A DNA stretch of 52,828 nucleotides from a virus: positions 1-52,828 of the IMG/VR virus record IMGVR_UViG_3300046718_001019; one strand, 5' to 3'. The notes beneath the pieces are model-generated. The model had not been told where the DNA came from. It searched no databases and saw only the letters and a list, made by a program, of their open reading frames with translations. Positions 8,244 through 17,636 of the stretch are shown in pieces. Made by a program: the position numbers and the translations under genes. The stretch's first letter is position 1. Each line of letters begins with the position of its first letter.

Positions 8244-8362
8244 TGAGCTTCGTCACCCGTCTGCGGCAGGAGCTTCGCATCCGTGGCTTCCGCGCCGCGG
8301 ACGGGTGTTCGTTGTCCTTCGAGCAGATTCACGAAGTGGTGGGGAGGGCGTTCTCGCGATGA
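8243..8362 (+). CDS. Very small hypothetical protein
   Basis: A 39-residue basic protein whose ATG overlaps the capsid stop (TGATG) and whose stop overlaps the next ATG. The tight coupling is the main reason to accept it as real. Confidence 0.45.
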   Translation: MSFVTRLRQELRIRGFRAADGCSLSFEQIHEVVGRAFSR

Positions 8363-8937
8363 TCAACATCCCTGTCGCGGGCGCGTCTCTCCCCTGCCCC
8401 TCCGGCGCAGCAGACACCGACTGGGCGGCGAACCTCGTTGCGCTGCTCCAGGCGCTCGGCGCGACCGTCTCGAAGGGGCCGGCAGTCCAGCGGATGTCGG
8501 TGAACGTCATGCCGGTCGGCACGGGCGCGGACACGTCAGAAGACAACCTGATGACGTACCCACTCGCGGCGGGGTTGCTCGGCGTCAACGGGCAAGGCGT
8601 GCGCATCACGGCTTGGGGCGACGGCGTCAACACGGCCAACGCCACCACGGTGCGGTGCTACTTCGGTGGGACGCTCTGCGGCACGCTGGTGCTGCAGCCC
8701 TCCCAGTCCAACACGTGGCGCGCGGTGTTCGAGGTTTTCCGCACCGGAGCGACGGCGCAGGTGGCCACGTCGCAGTTCAGCAACGGCGGGACGGTTGTCG
8801 GCGCGAGCCAGAACAACGCGACCCCGGCCGAGACTCTTTCAGGCGCCGTCACGGCGAAGTTCACAGGCCAGCGGGCCACGTCTTCAGTTTCCAACTCCAT
8901 CCGGCAGCTCGGGATGGCCGTCGAGTTCATTCCCTAA
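8359..8937 (+). CDS. Virion structural protein, decoration/fibre-like
   Basis: A 192-residue beta-rich protein, high in Gly, Thr, Ala and Asn, with almost no long helices. The pattern NVMPVGTGADTSEDNL followed by repeated short strands resembles head decoration or fibre proteins encoded beside capsid genes. Role inferred from position and composition only. Confidence 0.5.
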   Translation: MINIPVAGASLPCPSGAADTDWAANLVALLQALGATVSKGPAVQRMSVNVMPVGTGADTSEDNLMTYPLAAGLLGVNGQGVRITAWGDGVNTANATTVRCYFGGTLCGTLVLQPSQSNTWRAVFEVFRTGATAQVATSQFSNGGTVVGASQNNATPAETLSGAVTAKFTGQRATSSVSNSIRQLGMAVEFIP

Positions 8938-8982
8938 CGCAGCACTCACCCACGCAGCAGCGGTACTCCGGAGGATACGGAC

Positions 8983-9864
8983 ATGGCGAACAAGCGAATC
9001 TGTGTGCAGATTGATTTCAACGGCCCCACCCCGCTGGTCATCCGCTCGAACGGCACGTTCGACAAGCGGCTCTCGCTGCTGAACATCGCGCGCCTGCTGC
9101 GCGGCATCGACAAGGGCTCCCAGTGGCGCACCGACAAGAGCACCACCGGCAAGAGCACCGTCGTGGTGCAGGACACCCTCGTCCAGGCGAGCGGCACCTT
9201 CACGGCGTCCGGCGTGGTCGCGACGGACACGGCCGTCATCGGCGGCACGACGCTCACCGCGACGCAGCTGCGCGCCTCTGACACGCTGACCGTCGCGCTC
9301 GGGAACGCGGGCGACACGTTCGTCCTCAACGGCTCCACGTTCACCGCGGTGAGCGGCGCGGCCGGTGCCCAGCAGTACGACGTCAGCTCCGGCGTCAACG
9401 CCACCATCGCGGCGAGCATCGCGAACGCCATCAACACCAGCGTGGACCCGAAGGTCGTCGGCGTCGTCGAGGCGAAGTCGGCTGCGGCGATCGTCACGGT
9501 CTACGCGAAGGCGATCGGCACCTGGGCCAACACCATCCCGCTGACCAGCACGGGCGGCGCGCGCCTCGTGGCTGCGACCGCCACCCTCCTCAACGGCGCG
9601 GCGGCGGCGAACAACCAGTACGACGCGACCGGCACGAACAACGAGACGGCGGCGGAGCTGGCGCGCGCGGTCAACGTGTCCACGTCGGCGAACGTGAAGC
9701 AGGTCGTGGCGACGGTGTCCACGAACGTGGTCACGCTCACCGCTAAGACGCCCGGTGTCGCTGGCAACGCCATCACCACGACCCAGACCGGTGGCCACTG
9801 GACCGTGTCGGCGGGCACCCTGGCGTCCGGCTCGGCCGGCGCTCCCACGCAGTGGACGTTCTGA
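8983..9864 (+). CDS. Virion structural protein with repeated beta domains
   Basis: A 293-residue protein starting with a basic domain (about 1-65), followed by two Ala/Thr/Val-rich modules that resemble each other: about 95-195, with an INTSVDPKVVGVVEAKSAAA segment, and about 200-290, with VNVSTSANVKQVVATVST. Internal duplication of a beta-sandwich is likely. It sits between decoration-like and exported proteins, so a capsid or tail surface role is plausible but unproven. Confidence 0.55.
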   Translation: MANKRICVQIDFNGPTPLVIRSNGTFDKRLSLLNIARLLRGIDKGSQWRTDKSTTGKSTVVVQDTLVQASGTFTASGVVATDTAVIGGTTLTATQLRASDTLTVALGNAGDTFVLNGSTFTAVSGAAGAQQYDVSSGVNATIAASIANAINTSVDPKVVGVVEAKSAAAIVTVYAKAIGTWANTIPLTSTGGARLVAATATLLNGAAAANNQYDATGTNNETAAELARAVNVSTSANVKQVVATVSTNVVTLTAKTPGVAGNAITTTQTGGHWTVSAGTLASGSAGAPTQWTF

Positions 9865-9872
9865 GGAGAACC

Positions 9873-10133
9873 ATGTCGCCCGACCAGCTCGACGAGTACG
9901 AGGTGCAGTTCCGCCGTCACCCGACGTCTCCGAACGTCATCCCCATGGCGCTCGAGCTGGTGGCGGAGTTGCGCCAGCGCGGGCTCGCGCAGCCCGTCCT
10001 GGTGCCGGAGATCCCCGCGCCGGCCGTCACCGCGCCGGAGCCGGTGGACGCCGAGCCGGCTGCGTCGCCGGAGGTGATCGCCGAGGTCGATGCGGCCCGG
10101 AAGGACCTGCCGACCGAGGAGGTGTCGCCTTGA
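9873..10133 (+). CDS. Small protein with Pro/Ala/Glu tail
   Basis: An 86-residue protein with a strong GAGGAGAACC ribosome-binding site. Residues 1-45 are helical; the rest is a Pro/Ala/Val/Glu-rich disordered tail. Such proteins are frequent between structural genes, and no function can be assigned. Confidence 0.5.
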   Translation: MSPDQLDEYEVQFRRHPTSPNVIPMALELVAELRQRGLAQPVLVPEIPAPAVTAPEPVDAEPAASPEVIAEVDAARKDLPTEEVSP

Positions 10134-10534
10134 AGCCGCTCTGTCTGCTCGCCCTGGTGGCGCTCTCCGGCTGCATCGGCAACGCGTATGCCGGGGACTT
10201 CCTCGTGCCCAACCTGCAGGACGGCGGCTGCTACGTGGTCGGCGACGACGCCGGCACCACGGCGCTCGCGCCTGTCCCGCCGGACTCGCAGATCATGGTG
10301 ACGACCACGGCAGCGGTCACCTACCGCCAGTGCATCCCCTTCAACGGGCTCGACGGCGGGCCTCCGTGCTTCGCCACGCCGACGGACGCTCCCATCCCGG
10401 TGACGACGGCGGGCATCGACCTGTGTGTGAAGTCGGGCTACCCGCTGATGAGCTTCCTCAAGGGCTCCACCAACGCGACGGTGTGCGTCTACAAGGTGGT
10501 CCCGAAGACGGTCTGCCAGATCAACTCTCCCTGA
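10130..10534 (+). CDS. Predicted phage-encoded lipoprotein
   Basis: A 134-residue protein with a textbook lipoprotein signal peptide: basic start, LCLLALVAL core, then the lipobox LSGC with Cys near residue 16. It uses a TTG start behind a perfect GAGGAGG. The mature part has five more cysteines, pointing to disulfides outside the cytoplasm. A lipoprotein inside the virion block is unusual; it could act in superinfection exclusion, in receptor masking, or together with the two exported proteins that follow. Confidence 0.65.
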   Translation: MKPLCLLALVALSGCIGNAYAGDFLVPNLQDGGCYVVGDDAGTTALAPVPPDSQIMVTTTAAVTYRQCIPFNGLDGGPPCFATPTDAPIPVTTAGIDLCVKSGYPLMSFLKGSTNATVCVYKVVPKTVCQINSP

Positions 10535-12372
10535 TGCTCCTCGCCCTGCTCATCGCGGCGGCGGGCATCAACCCGGCCCCGCTTGTCGATGGAGTGGGCG
10601 GGACGCCATACCCGCTGGCGCTGCCTCGTGGCTGTCGGGACCGGCTCTGCGCGCGCGGCACCGACGACATGGTCCCTGCCTTCTTCGAGTTCGCGCCCCT
10701 CGGTGGCACGGGCATGGGGACCGCGTGCGGCGCCTGCAACAACATCATCAAGTACCCGCAGGACCTCGACCAGTCGTCCGTCTGGCTGCTCGAGAACAGC
10801 GTTGTCGCGGTGCCGACCATCACCGCGAACGCCCACACCGCACCCGATGGGACGCTGACGGCCGAGCGCGTACAGATTCCAGCGACGACGGCAGGTCAGT
10901 TCTCTGCGACGTTTCAGCAGCCCAACATCAACTTCGGCGCGACCAGCGCGAGCATCTACGTCTTCGGCAACGGCGCGAGCGACACGACGGACCTGTGCCA
11001 GTGGAACGGCTCGGGCCACACGTGCGTCGCCTGCGCGTACACGAACGGCGTTTGGAGTCTCTGTACCAACCTCAACGTGAACGGCGGCGCGGCCCCGACC
11101 TTCACGATTGGCAACGTGACCGGCCTCAACGGCGGCATCAACCGCAACGCGGCCGACATCTTCGTCTGGGGCGGGCAGTGGAACTCGGGCGCGACGGTCA
11201 ACGCGTACACGCCAGCCCCGGCCGGCCGAAAGGCTGAGGCGCTCACCTTCACCCGCGCTTCGAGCGCCACGTGTCTCAAGACGGTGGGCCTGGCGCCGCA
11301 GTTGATCGCGAACGGCGACATGGTGACGTGCTCGACCGGCCAGGTCCGGGTGATGCCGGGCACGGACGGGACCAGCTACAACGGGGTGCTCGACGAGGTA
11401 GCTCGGACGAACCTCGTGATTCAGTCACAGTCCTTCGACAACGTGGCCTGGACAAAGGGACAAGTCGGTGCCCCCGTGGCGCCTACTGTCACGGCAGATT
11501 TCGCCGTTGCGCCCGACGGAACTACGACCGCCGAGCGCGTTCAGTTCGCTGCGTGCCCGGCAGTGGATTCGTCCTCGTACATCTTTCAAATCGGCCTTGG
11601 TTCTACGGCTCAGTACGCGGGTTCGGTCTGGTGCAGGGGCAACGGGAGCAATCAGACCATCTCCGCATGCGTGCAGGGTGCTGGCGGCGGAAGCGCTTGC
11701 TCTGCCGTGACCTGCCCATCGGCGGGATGGACCGTCATCTCAAGGATTGCCAGCATCACCACGACGGGCGGACCCGTCTTTGGATGCAACAACCTGAGCG
11801 CGTATACGGGCAGTTCGAACACGGGTGCAGCTGACGTGCTTCTTTGGGGAGGTCAATTCGAGCTTGGCGCCTACCCCTCCAGCTACATCGCCACCACCAC
11901 CGCGAGCGCGGCCCGTGTCGCAGACCTCGCCGATGTGGCCATCACACTGCCCGCGCTCACGCAGCTGTGCGTCGGCGACACCATCATCACCCCGTCGGAC
12001 ATCTCCGTCTCCCAAGCGGTGCTCACTGGAACGCTCGGTGACGGCGCGCTCGGTGGCGCCGCGGGCTCGACGAACTACTTCACGAGCCAGTACAGCGGCG
12101 GCACCGCGCTGGCCGTCACGTCTGGCGCAGGCCTCCCAACGAGCGCCTCGTTCGGTTCGGCGCTGACTGGTGCGCATCGCTACACGGTGTTCCACACCGG
12201 CTCGCTCCTCAGTGGCTGCGTTGACGGCATCTGCGCGGCCGGTACGGCAGGCGTGTTCTCGAACCCGACGTTCACCCGCTTCCGCCTCGGGATGTTCGCG
12301 GTGACGTCGAACAACATGGGCGGCATCACGAAGCTGGTCACCATCGACCCGACCTTCTCGAGGTGCCGATGA
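10534..12372 (+). CDS. Large exported protein with two carbohydrate-binding-like modules
   Basis: A 612-residue protein with an apparent signal peptide (MLLALLIAAAG). Two similar modules, near residues 90-225 and 305-455, each begin with an APDGT(L/T)TAERVQ segment and end in F(V/E)LWGGQ-type strands. This is typical of jelly-roll carbohydrate-binding domains in phage fibres and decoration proteins. A third beta domain, about 480-612, resembles a laminin-G-type fold. The adhesive modules suggest binding to surface sugars; the signal peptide is odd for a virion protein assembled in the cytoplasm. Confidence 0.6.
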   Translation: MLLALLIAAAGINPAPLVDGVGGTPYPLALPRGCRDRLCARGTDDMVPAFFEFAPLGGTGMGTACGACNNIIKYPQDLDQSSVWLLENSVVAVPTITANAHTAPDGTLTAERVQIPATTAGQFSATFQQPNINFGATSASIYVFGNGASDTTDLCQWNGSGHTCVACAYTNGVWSLCTNLNVNGGAAPTFTIGNVTGLNGGINRNAADIFVWGGQWNSGATVNAYTPAPAGRKAEALTFTRASSATCLKTVGLAPQLIANGDMVTCSTGQVRVMPGTDGTSYNGVLDEVARTNLVIQSQSFDNVAWTKGQVGAPVAPTVTADFAVAPDGTTTAERVQFAACPAVDSSSYIFQIGLGSTAQYAGSVWCRGNGSNQTISACVQGAGGGSACSAVTCPSAGWTVISRIASITTTGGPVFGCNNLSAYTGSSNTGAADVLLWGGQFELGAYPSSYIATTTASAARVADLADVAITLPALTQLCVGDTIITPSDISVSQAVLTGTLGDGALGGAAGSTNYFTSQYSGGTALAVTSGAGLPTSASFGSALTGAHRYTVFHTGSLLSGCVDGICAAGTAGVFSNPTFTRFRLGMFAVTSNNMGGITKLVTIDPTFSRCR

Positions 12373-12974
12373 CCCGCGCGCAGTTGATCGCCATCGCAGC
12401 GGCCGTCTCCGCACTCGGGGCCGGCGCGCTCCTCTTCGTCAACAGCGCTGGCGACTTCACCTTCGACACTGTGGCCAGTGGACTGGACCGGTTCGAGATC
12501 CTCGATCGCTCTCAGTGCACACCGGCAGCATGCAACAACGCCCAGTGCACGGCAGTGAAGAACATTCTCCAGGACGCTGGCTCACCATGCACAGTGGGCT
12601 TCGCGGACTGTTCCACGCGCGTCGGGCCGGTGCTGCGCGCTTGGGCGGCCGACGCAGGTACGCCGTTCAGTTCGCAGGTCTATCAACGCGTGCGACTCAT
12701 CGGCATGCGCTGCCCTGCGGTGGACGGCGGCTTCTCGTACGGCATCATGGTCGATGACGCAGGTTTCCCGCTGTTTCAGGTGAGCGTCACTACGCCGCTC
12801 TGTGCCCGCGCGCCGCTCGACGGTGGCGGCCAGACGTGCTTGCGAGATGACGGCACCGGACCGCGGTACTTCGGCGCCGGCAATGTATTCCCCGCCGCGC
12901 AGGCGTTCGGGACTTTCTGCGACGCCGTCGAATGCACCGTCGCGTACGGCGACGATCCAAACATCACCCTCTGA
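12369..12974 (+). CDS. Membrane-anchored Cys-rich protein
   Basis: A 201-residue protein with an N-terminal hydrophobic segment (LIAIAAAVSALGAGALLFV) that can serve as signal anchor, and a Cys-rich exported domain (at least ten Cys). Its ATG overlaps the end of the preceding exported protein. It completes a set of three consecutive proteins predicted to leave the cytoplasm. No family recognised. Confidence 0.6.
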   Translation: MTRAQLIAIAAAVSALGAGALLFVNSAGDFTFDTVASGLDRFEILDRSQCTPAACNNAQCTAVKNILQDAGSPCTVGFADCSTRVGPVLRAWAADAGTPFSSQVYQRVRLIGMRCPAVDGGFSYGIMVDDAGFPLFQVSVTTPLCARAPLDGGGQTCLRDDGTGPRYFGAGNVFPAAQAFGTFCDAVECTVAYGDDPNITL

Positions 12975-12984
12975 GGAGCAACGC

Positions 12985-13182
12985 ATGGGCGACAAGGCAA
13001 TGACATCGGTCCTCGAGAGCATGGGCCGCGCTGCGCGCCAGGGTCGCTCTCAGCGGTACGAGAGCAAGCTCAAAAAGAAGGACCCGACGCTGGAGATTGG
13101 CGAGGTCACGCTCGAGCCGACCGAGCCGAAGCTGTCCGAGCAGGACCTGAAGGACATCGAAGAGCTCGACGTCCAGCACTGA
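12985..13182 (+). CDS. Small charged protein, paralog of the next gene
   Basis: A 65-residue protein with a GAGGAG ribosome-binding site. The N-terminus, KAMTSVLESMGRAARQGRS, matches the next gene's PMAMVLEDMGKAAHAGRS, and both end in an acidic LSEQDLK/LSDEDLK segment, so the two are tandem paralogs. Possibly a minor head protein; function unknown. Confidence 0.6.
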   Translation: MGDKAMTSVLESMGRAARQGRSQRYESKLKKKDPTLEIGEVTLEPTEPKLSEQDLKDIEELDVQH

Positions 13183-13196
13183 AGGAGACGCACGCA

Positions 13197-13415
13197 ATGA
13201 ATCACAAACACCCGATGGCGATGGTGCTCGAGGACATGGGCAAGGCGGCGCATGCCGGCCGCTCGCGCAACCTCAAGTCGAAGTTCCACAAGATGATGAA
13301 CCCCGACCACGGCGCCGGCGAGAACGTCGACCCCGTCATGGACCAGCCGCACCTCTCCGACGAGGACCTCAAGGCGCTCGAGGGCATGGGGCCCGGCGTG
13401 AACATCGGGCACTGA
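13197..13415 (+). CDS. Small charged protein, paralog of the previous gene
   Basis: A 72-residue protein sharing the VLExMGxAAxxGRSxxxxSK and LSxxDLK patterns with the preceding product, indicating a tandem duplication followed by divergence. It has its own GGAG ribosome-binding site and lies directly before the adaptor candidate. Confidence 0.6.
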   Translation: MNHKHPMAMVLEDMGKAAHAGRSRNLKSKFHKMMNPDHGAGENVDPVMDQPHLSDEDLKALEGMGPGVNIGH

Positions 13416-13422
13416 GGAACCG

Positions 13423-14331
13423 ATGGGCTCCGACTACACGACGAAGAAGATGATCGACCGCATCGGCCTCAAGGCGATGACGTCGACGTCGTCGGGGCTC
13501 TCGTCTCAGCAGATTCTCGACCTCGCGAACGACTCTCTCCGCTCGTACGTAGTGCCGTTCACCGCGAAGCTGCGCGAGGAGCACTGGGTCGGCAAGGCCG
13601 ACTTCGTGGTGACCACCGACAGCGAGGGTGAAATCGACGTGCCCGACACCGTGGCGCAGTCGCTCCGCACCGTGTCGTGGAGCAACGCGAACGTGCTGGT
13701 GCCGCTCACACGCGTCGAGCCGGAGAACGCGTTCGGCTATCTGCCCTTCAACTCGAACGTCCCCGTCGGTTACCAGCTGCGCGGGAACACGCTCCAGGTG
13801 CTGCCCAAGTCGCCCGGCATCCTGGTGCACATCTCCGCGATGATCCGCCCGTCACAGATGGTGCTCACCGAGAATACCGGGCTCATCGACGTCGTGGCAG
13901 GTGCCGCGCTCACCCTGGACGTCGTTCCTCTGGAATGGCAGGCCGCGGCCCCCGTTTCCGTGGACCTCATCAACAGCAACAGCCCGTTCGCGCTCAAGGG
14001 CACCTTCGCAGTGGCCTCTCTCGTCGGGAACCTGCTCACGCTCACCACCGACCCGGCCGCGAGCGTCGGGTGGTTCGTGGCTGATCCTGGCACGAGCCCC
14101 TTCGCCTCCATCCCCGTCGAACTGTACGCGCTCCTCGAGCAGGACGTGGTCGTCACGCTGCACGGGATGAACGGCGACAAGCGCCTCGCCGGAGCTGAGA
14201 AGCGCCAGACGAAGATCGAAACCGACATCAAGGCGGTGATGGCGCCGAGGACCCAGGGCAGCGCGCGCCCCATCGTGAACCCCGCCGCGCCCGGCATGCG
14301 GAACTACCAAGCCCTCTGGCCCAAGAGGTAG
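13423..14331 (+). CDS. Head-tail adaptor / connector candidate
   Basis: A 302-residue protein with a helical N-terminus (SSQQILDLANDSLRSYVVPF), a beta-rich middle and a helical C-terminus. This layout and its position directly before the large tail protein resemble head-completion/adaptor proteins of short-tailed phages. It lacks a signature motif, so the call rests on context. Confidence 0.45.
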   Translation: MGSDYTTKKMIDRIGLKAMTSTSSGLSSQQILDLANDSLRSYVVPFTAKLREEHWVGKADFVVTTDSEGEIDVPDTVAQSLRTVSWSNANVLVPLTRVEPENAFGYLPFNSNVPVGYQLRGNTLQVLPKSPGILVHISAMIRPSQMVLTENTGLIDVVAGAALTLDVVPLEWQAAAPVSVDLINSNSPFALKGTFAVASLVGNLLTLTTDPAASVGWFVADPGTSPFASIPVELYALLEQDVVVTLHGMNGDKRLAGAEKRQTKIETDIKAVMAPRTQGSARPIVNPAAPGMRNYQALWPKR

Positions 14332-14334
14332 CCC

Positions 14335-17202
14335 GTGCCGAACCATGACACGCTCGAAGTCTCCGGCCTGCAGCTGTCGAACAACGACTTCACGGGCTCG
14401 CCGCCTGGGTCGCTGGCGAAGGCAGACAACTGCGTCATCAGCCAGAAGGGCGTCATCCAGCCGCGCAACGGCAACGCCTATCAGGTGGGCATGGCTTCGC
14501 AGTTTGACCTCGCGTTCGCTCTCGCCGAGTTCCAGGGCAACCTCATTGTGCAGTACGGGCTCTCAAAGACGGACACGTCGCAGGCGCTCGGCTACGTCGG
14601 TTTCACTGGCTCTTCGGTCAACGCGTATTCTGGTGGCCCCTTCAATCCCGTCGGGGACAACGGATCGGCCACCGACTACATGCGAATGAAATTCTGCCTC
14701 GCGTCGTTGTTCATGCATTTCTGCTGCGCGTCTCAGCCCAAGTGCCTCGAGACGTTCAACGGCACGCCTCGCATGGCTGGGCTGTCGCGGATGCCGGACC
14801 CAGGTCCCGTCAACTTCGAGGGCTTCAACGCCCCTGGGTCCGCGCTGGACTGGATGCCGTACAACACCGCAGTCGGGTACCGGACTGTTCTGCGTCGGGC
14901 GACATCCAGCGGCGTGTCACTGCTCTCGCCGCCTTCAGCGGTGGCTGTCGTCACCAATCGCTTTCTCTGCCCTATCGGCGGGCTCGTTCGGACCGGAGGG
15001 AATCTCGTCACAGCCACATTCCCGAGCCGCATCGACGTCAACGTCTTCGCTGGCTCGACCTTCACCATCTCGCCCGGCGAGGCGAACTTTGCGGCGGGCA
15101 CGTACACGGTTGGCGCCATCATCGCGAACAACGCGTTCACGTTCACCAGCGTCGGCGCCAACGTCGCCAACACCGTCGCGGAGGAGATCAACTTCGGTCC
15201 GCTTTCGACTCAGATCGTGGCGTTCCTCCCGGACACGGCGATCGCTGGAGACTTCGTCCGCCTCTACCGCAGCGTCCCCACCAGTTCGTCGAGCATCGCC
15301 CCGAGCGAGAACCTGTATCTTACGGCTGAAGTGGTCCTCACTGCAGGTCACATCGCGGCCGGAGCTGTCGCGATCTTCGACTACACGCCGGTCAGCATTC
15401 CGAATGATCCGCTCTACACGAACCCCGCCGATGGCGATGGGTCGGGGTTGGATGGCGGCAACCTCCAGCCGCCGATCTATGGAGACGTGACAAACTTCGA
15501 TTCGGCCACGTGGTACTGCAACACGCGTGGTCAGCAGTCGATGAATCTCGAGATGCTCGGTGTCGGGGCAACAGCTGGCATTCAGAACAACGACACCATC
15601 ACCATCGCGGACAGCCTTCACTCGTTCACGTTGACATTCAAAACCACCGCCGTCGGCGCGACTGATGTGCAGATCTACAGCGACGGTACTCCCAGCGAGA
15701 ACATCACCTGGACGACCAAGTCGTTGGTGTCAAAGTTCGTGCAGAACGCGCACGGGTTCGGGTGGGCGATGTACAGCAATAGCTCCGTGAACAGCTTCCC
15801 TGGGAAGGTCCAACTCGCGCGGACGGATTTCTCGACCGACCCGATTCAGGTGAAGGTGTCGCGGCCTTCATCGTGGACCCCAGCACTCGCGTCCGGCACG
15901 TTCACGAACTCCACGGGCGATGCACGCGCGAATGGCCTCTGCAACAGCAAGCTCGCGATCCCCGAGGCAGTGCCGACGAACAACTTCCGCAACGTCGGCG
16001 TGCCGAACTTCTACGCCCGGCGCATCTTCGGCCTGCGCAACGCGCTCATCATCCTGAAAGAGGGCGAAGGCATCTGGTCGCTCACCGGAACGGCGGGCGA
16101 CTACAACCTCGTGCAGATCTCCAACGCGAACATCATCGCGCCGGACTGCGCGGTGGTCTGCGCTGACGCAGTCTGGGCGTACACCGACCAGGGCATTCTG
16201 CGCATCACCGACAGCGGCGGGTGCGTGGTGGTGTCGCGCGCCATCGAGACGGAGCTGATCCGCCTTGCGACGTTGTTCCCAGCCGAGACGTACGCGTGGA
16301 GCTTCGCGGTCGCGTACGAGACCGAGCGCCGCATCATGTTCTTCGTTCCGACAGGCGCTGGCACTGGGCAGGGCGGCTCGCCGCAGCTGCAGGCATATTG
16401 CTACTCGCTCGCGGCCAACGCCTGGACCGGCCCGGTCTACGTCGAGAACACCACCGCGACTGCGGGGCTCGTCACCACGGCGAAGAAGCTCTGGCTCGGG
16501 CTCTTTGATTCAGCGCTGTCGGTCGGCCTCGTGTCGGTGGAGCGCAAGACGGACAGCTACCTCGACCTCGCCGACGGTGGCATCGTTGCGCTGCTCACCA
16601 CCACACCCGATCCGCGCGTCATTCAGCTCGTAGGGCAAGTCCCCTTCCCGATTGTCGTCGGTTCCGGCATCGAACAGAACCCCAGCGGACTGCTCGGCGG
16701 AACGGTCTACCGCACCAAGGTCTCCGCTGTGCTCGGCAACAATCTCTACCGACTCGCCGAGACGCAGCCGTTCGTGACTTCTGGAGGCGCCGTGCCGGGC
16801 GCCACCATCTACAGCCCGTACCTCGTCGAGGCGCAGTTCCTCCCCCAGGGCGATCCAGCGAGCCGCAAGGCGTTGACCCGCATCACGACGCTCTACAAGC
16901 AGGACGAGTTCGCGAACTACTTCGGCAACGTCACCGTCGAGACGGACGCAGTGCAGGATGAGTTTCAGATCCCTGCCACGTTCATGGGCTTCGGTATGAA
17001 CCCGTTCGGCGCCACGCCGTTCGGTGACCCGACGCCGCTGGTGGTGGACTCGAACCCGAACGACCCGAAGTGGGTCAATGCCGGGCAGTTCCGCGTCGGC
17101 GTCCGCCTGCACGAGGTCTGGGTTGCGATGAAGCTCCAGGGCATGAAGCTCAACCTCGAGGCCGCGACCGGGCCAGCTGGGCGCGGAGGAAAGCCGGGAT
17201 GA
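14335..17202 (+). CDS. Large tail / stabilisation protein
   Basis: A 955-residue, almost wholly beta-stranded protein. From about residue 545 a series of strand clusters (RRIFGLRNALIILKEGEGIWSL; AVVCADAVWAYTDQGILRI; RRIMFFVP; AYCYSLAANAWTG) gives the blade-like spacing of a beta-propeller, as in stabilisation/needle-base proteins of podoviruses. The start is a GTG behind GAGG, four bases after the adaptor candidate. Confidence 0.55.
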   Translation: MPNHDTLEVSGLQLSNNDFTGSPPGSLAKADNCVISQKGVIQPRNGNAYQVGMASQFDLAFALAEFQGNLIVQYGLSKTDTSQALGYVGFTGSSVNAYSGGPFNPVGDNGSATDYMRMKFCLASLFMHFCCASQPKCLETFNGTPRMAGLSRMPDPGPVNFEGFNAPGSALDWMPYNTAVGYRTVLRRATSSGVSLLSPPSAVAVVTNRFLCPIGGLVRTGGNLVTATFPSRIDVNVFAGSTFTISPGEANFAAGTYTVGAIIANNAFTFTSVGANVANTVAEEINFGPLSTQIVAFLPDTAIAGDFVRLYRSVPTSSSSIAPSENLYLTAEVVLTAGHIAAGAVAIFDYTPVSIPNDPLYTNPADGDGSGLDGGNLQPPIYGDVTNFDSATWYCNTRGQQSMNLEMLGVGATAGIQNNDTITIADSLHSFTLTFKTTAVGATDVQIYSDGTPSENITWTTKSLVSKFVQNAHGFGWAMYSNSSVNSFPGKVQLARTDFSTDPIQVKVSRPSSWTPALASGTFTNSTGDARANGLCNSKLAIPEAVPTNNFRNVGVPNFYARRIFGLRNALIILKEGEGIWSLTGTAGDYNLVQISNANIIAPDCAVVCADAVWAYTDQGILRITDSGGCVVVSRAIETELIRLATLFPAETYAWSFAVAYETERRIMFFVPTGAGTGQGGSPQLQAYCYSLAANAWTGPVYVENTTATAGLVTTAKKLWLGLFDSALSVGLVSVERKTDSYLDLADGGIVALLTTTPDPRVIQLVGQVPFPIVVGSGIEQNPSGLLGGTVYRTKVSAVLGNNLYRLAETQPFVTSGGAVPGATIYSPYLVEAQFLPQGDPASRKALTRITTLYKQDEFANYFGNVTVETDAVQDEFQIPATFMGFGMNPFGATPFGDPTPLVVDSNPNDPKWVNAGQFRVGVRLHEVWVAMKLQGMKLNLEAATGPAGRGGKPG

Positions 17203-17636
17203 GCGAGGTCGTCTCCAAGGTGGCCGCGCTGCGTCCCGACGGCATGCTCCTCATGGGGCAGCGTCGCGACAACGGGAAGTTTTCCCTGCCCGGTGGCCAC
17301 CTGGACGACGGCGAACACCCGGAGATGGCCGCGCACCGCGAGCTGGGCGAAGAGACGGGGCTCGACACCGACGTCATGCACCACCTGGGGACGAAGGACG
17401 TGAAGGACGGCGCCGTTCGCGTGCACGCCTACCAGTGCGACGTCAGCGGTGAGCCCGACGGAGACCAGGACCCGGACGGGGAGTTCCAGAAGTTCGTCTG
17501 GGTGGACCCGGAGAACATGCCGCGCGAGGTGATGAGCAACCTGCACAACAGCCCCGACGTCGTGCTCGAGCTCATCGGCGCCAACGGGAAGCCCTGGGCG
17601 TCGATGCACGCGGAGCCGGACCAGGACGACGCGTGA
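17199..17636 (+). CDS. Nudix (MutT-type) hydrolase
   Basis: A 145-residue Nudix enzyme. The full Nudix box GX5EX7REUXEEXGU is present at about residues 31-53 (G-HLDDG-E, RELGEETGL), with the preceding strand GKFSLPGG. These enzymes cleave nucleoside diphosphates linked to another moiety, for example damaged dNTPs, NAD-type compounds or RNA caps. Its placement inside the virion block, overlapping the tail gene by ATGA, is unusual. The substrate cannot be told from sequence. Confidence 0.88.
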   Translation: MSEVVSKVAALRPDGMLLMGQRRDNGKFSLPGGHLDDGEHPEMAAHRELGEETGLDTDVMHHLGTKDVKDGAVRVHAYQCDVSGEPDGDQDPDGEFQKFVWVDPENMPREVMSNLHNSPDVVLELIGANGKPWASMHAEPDQDDA

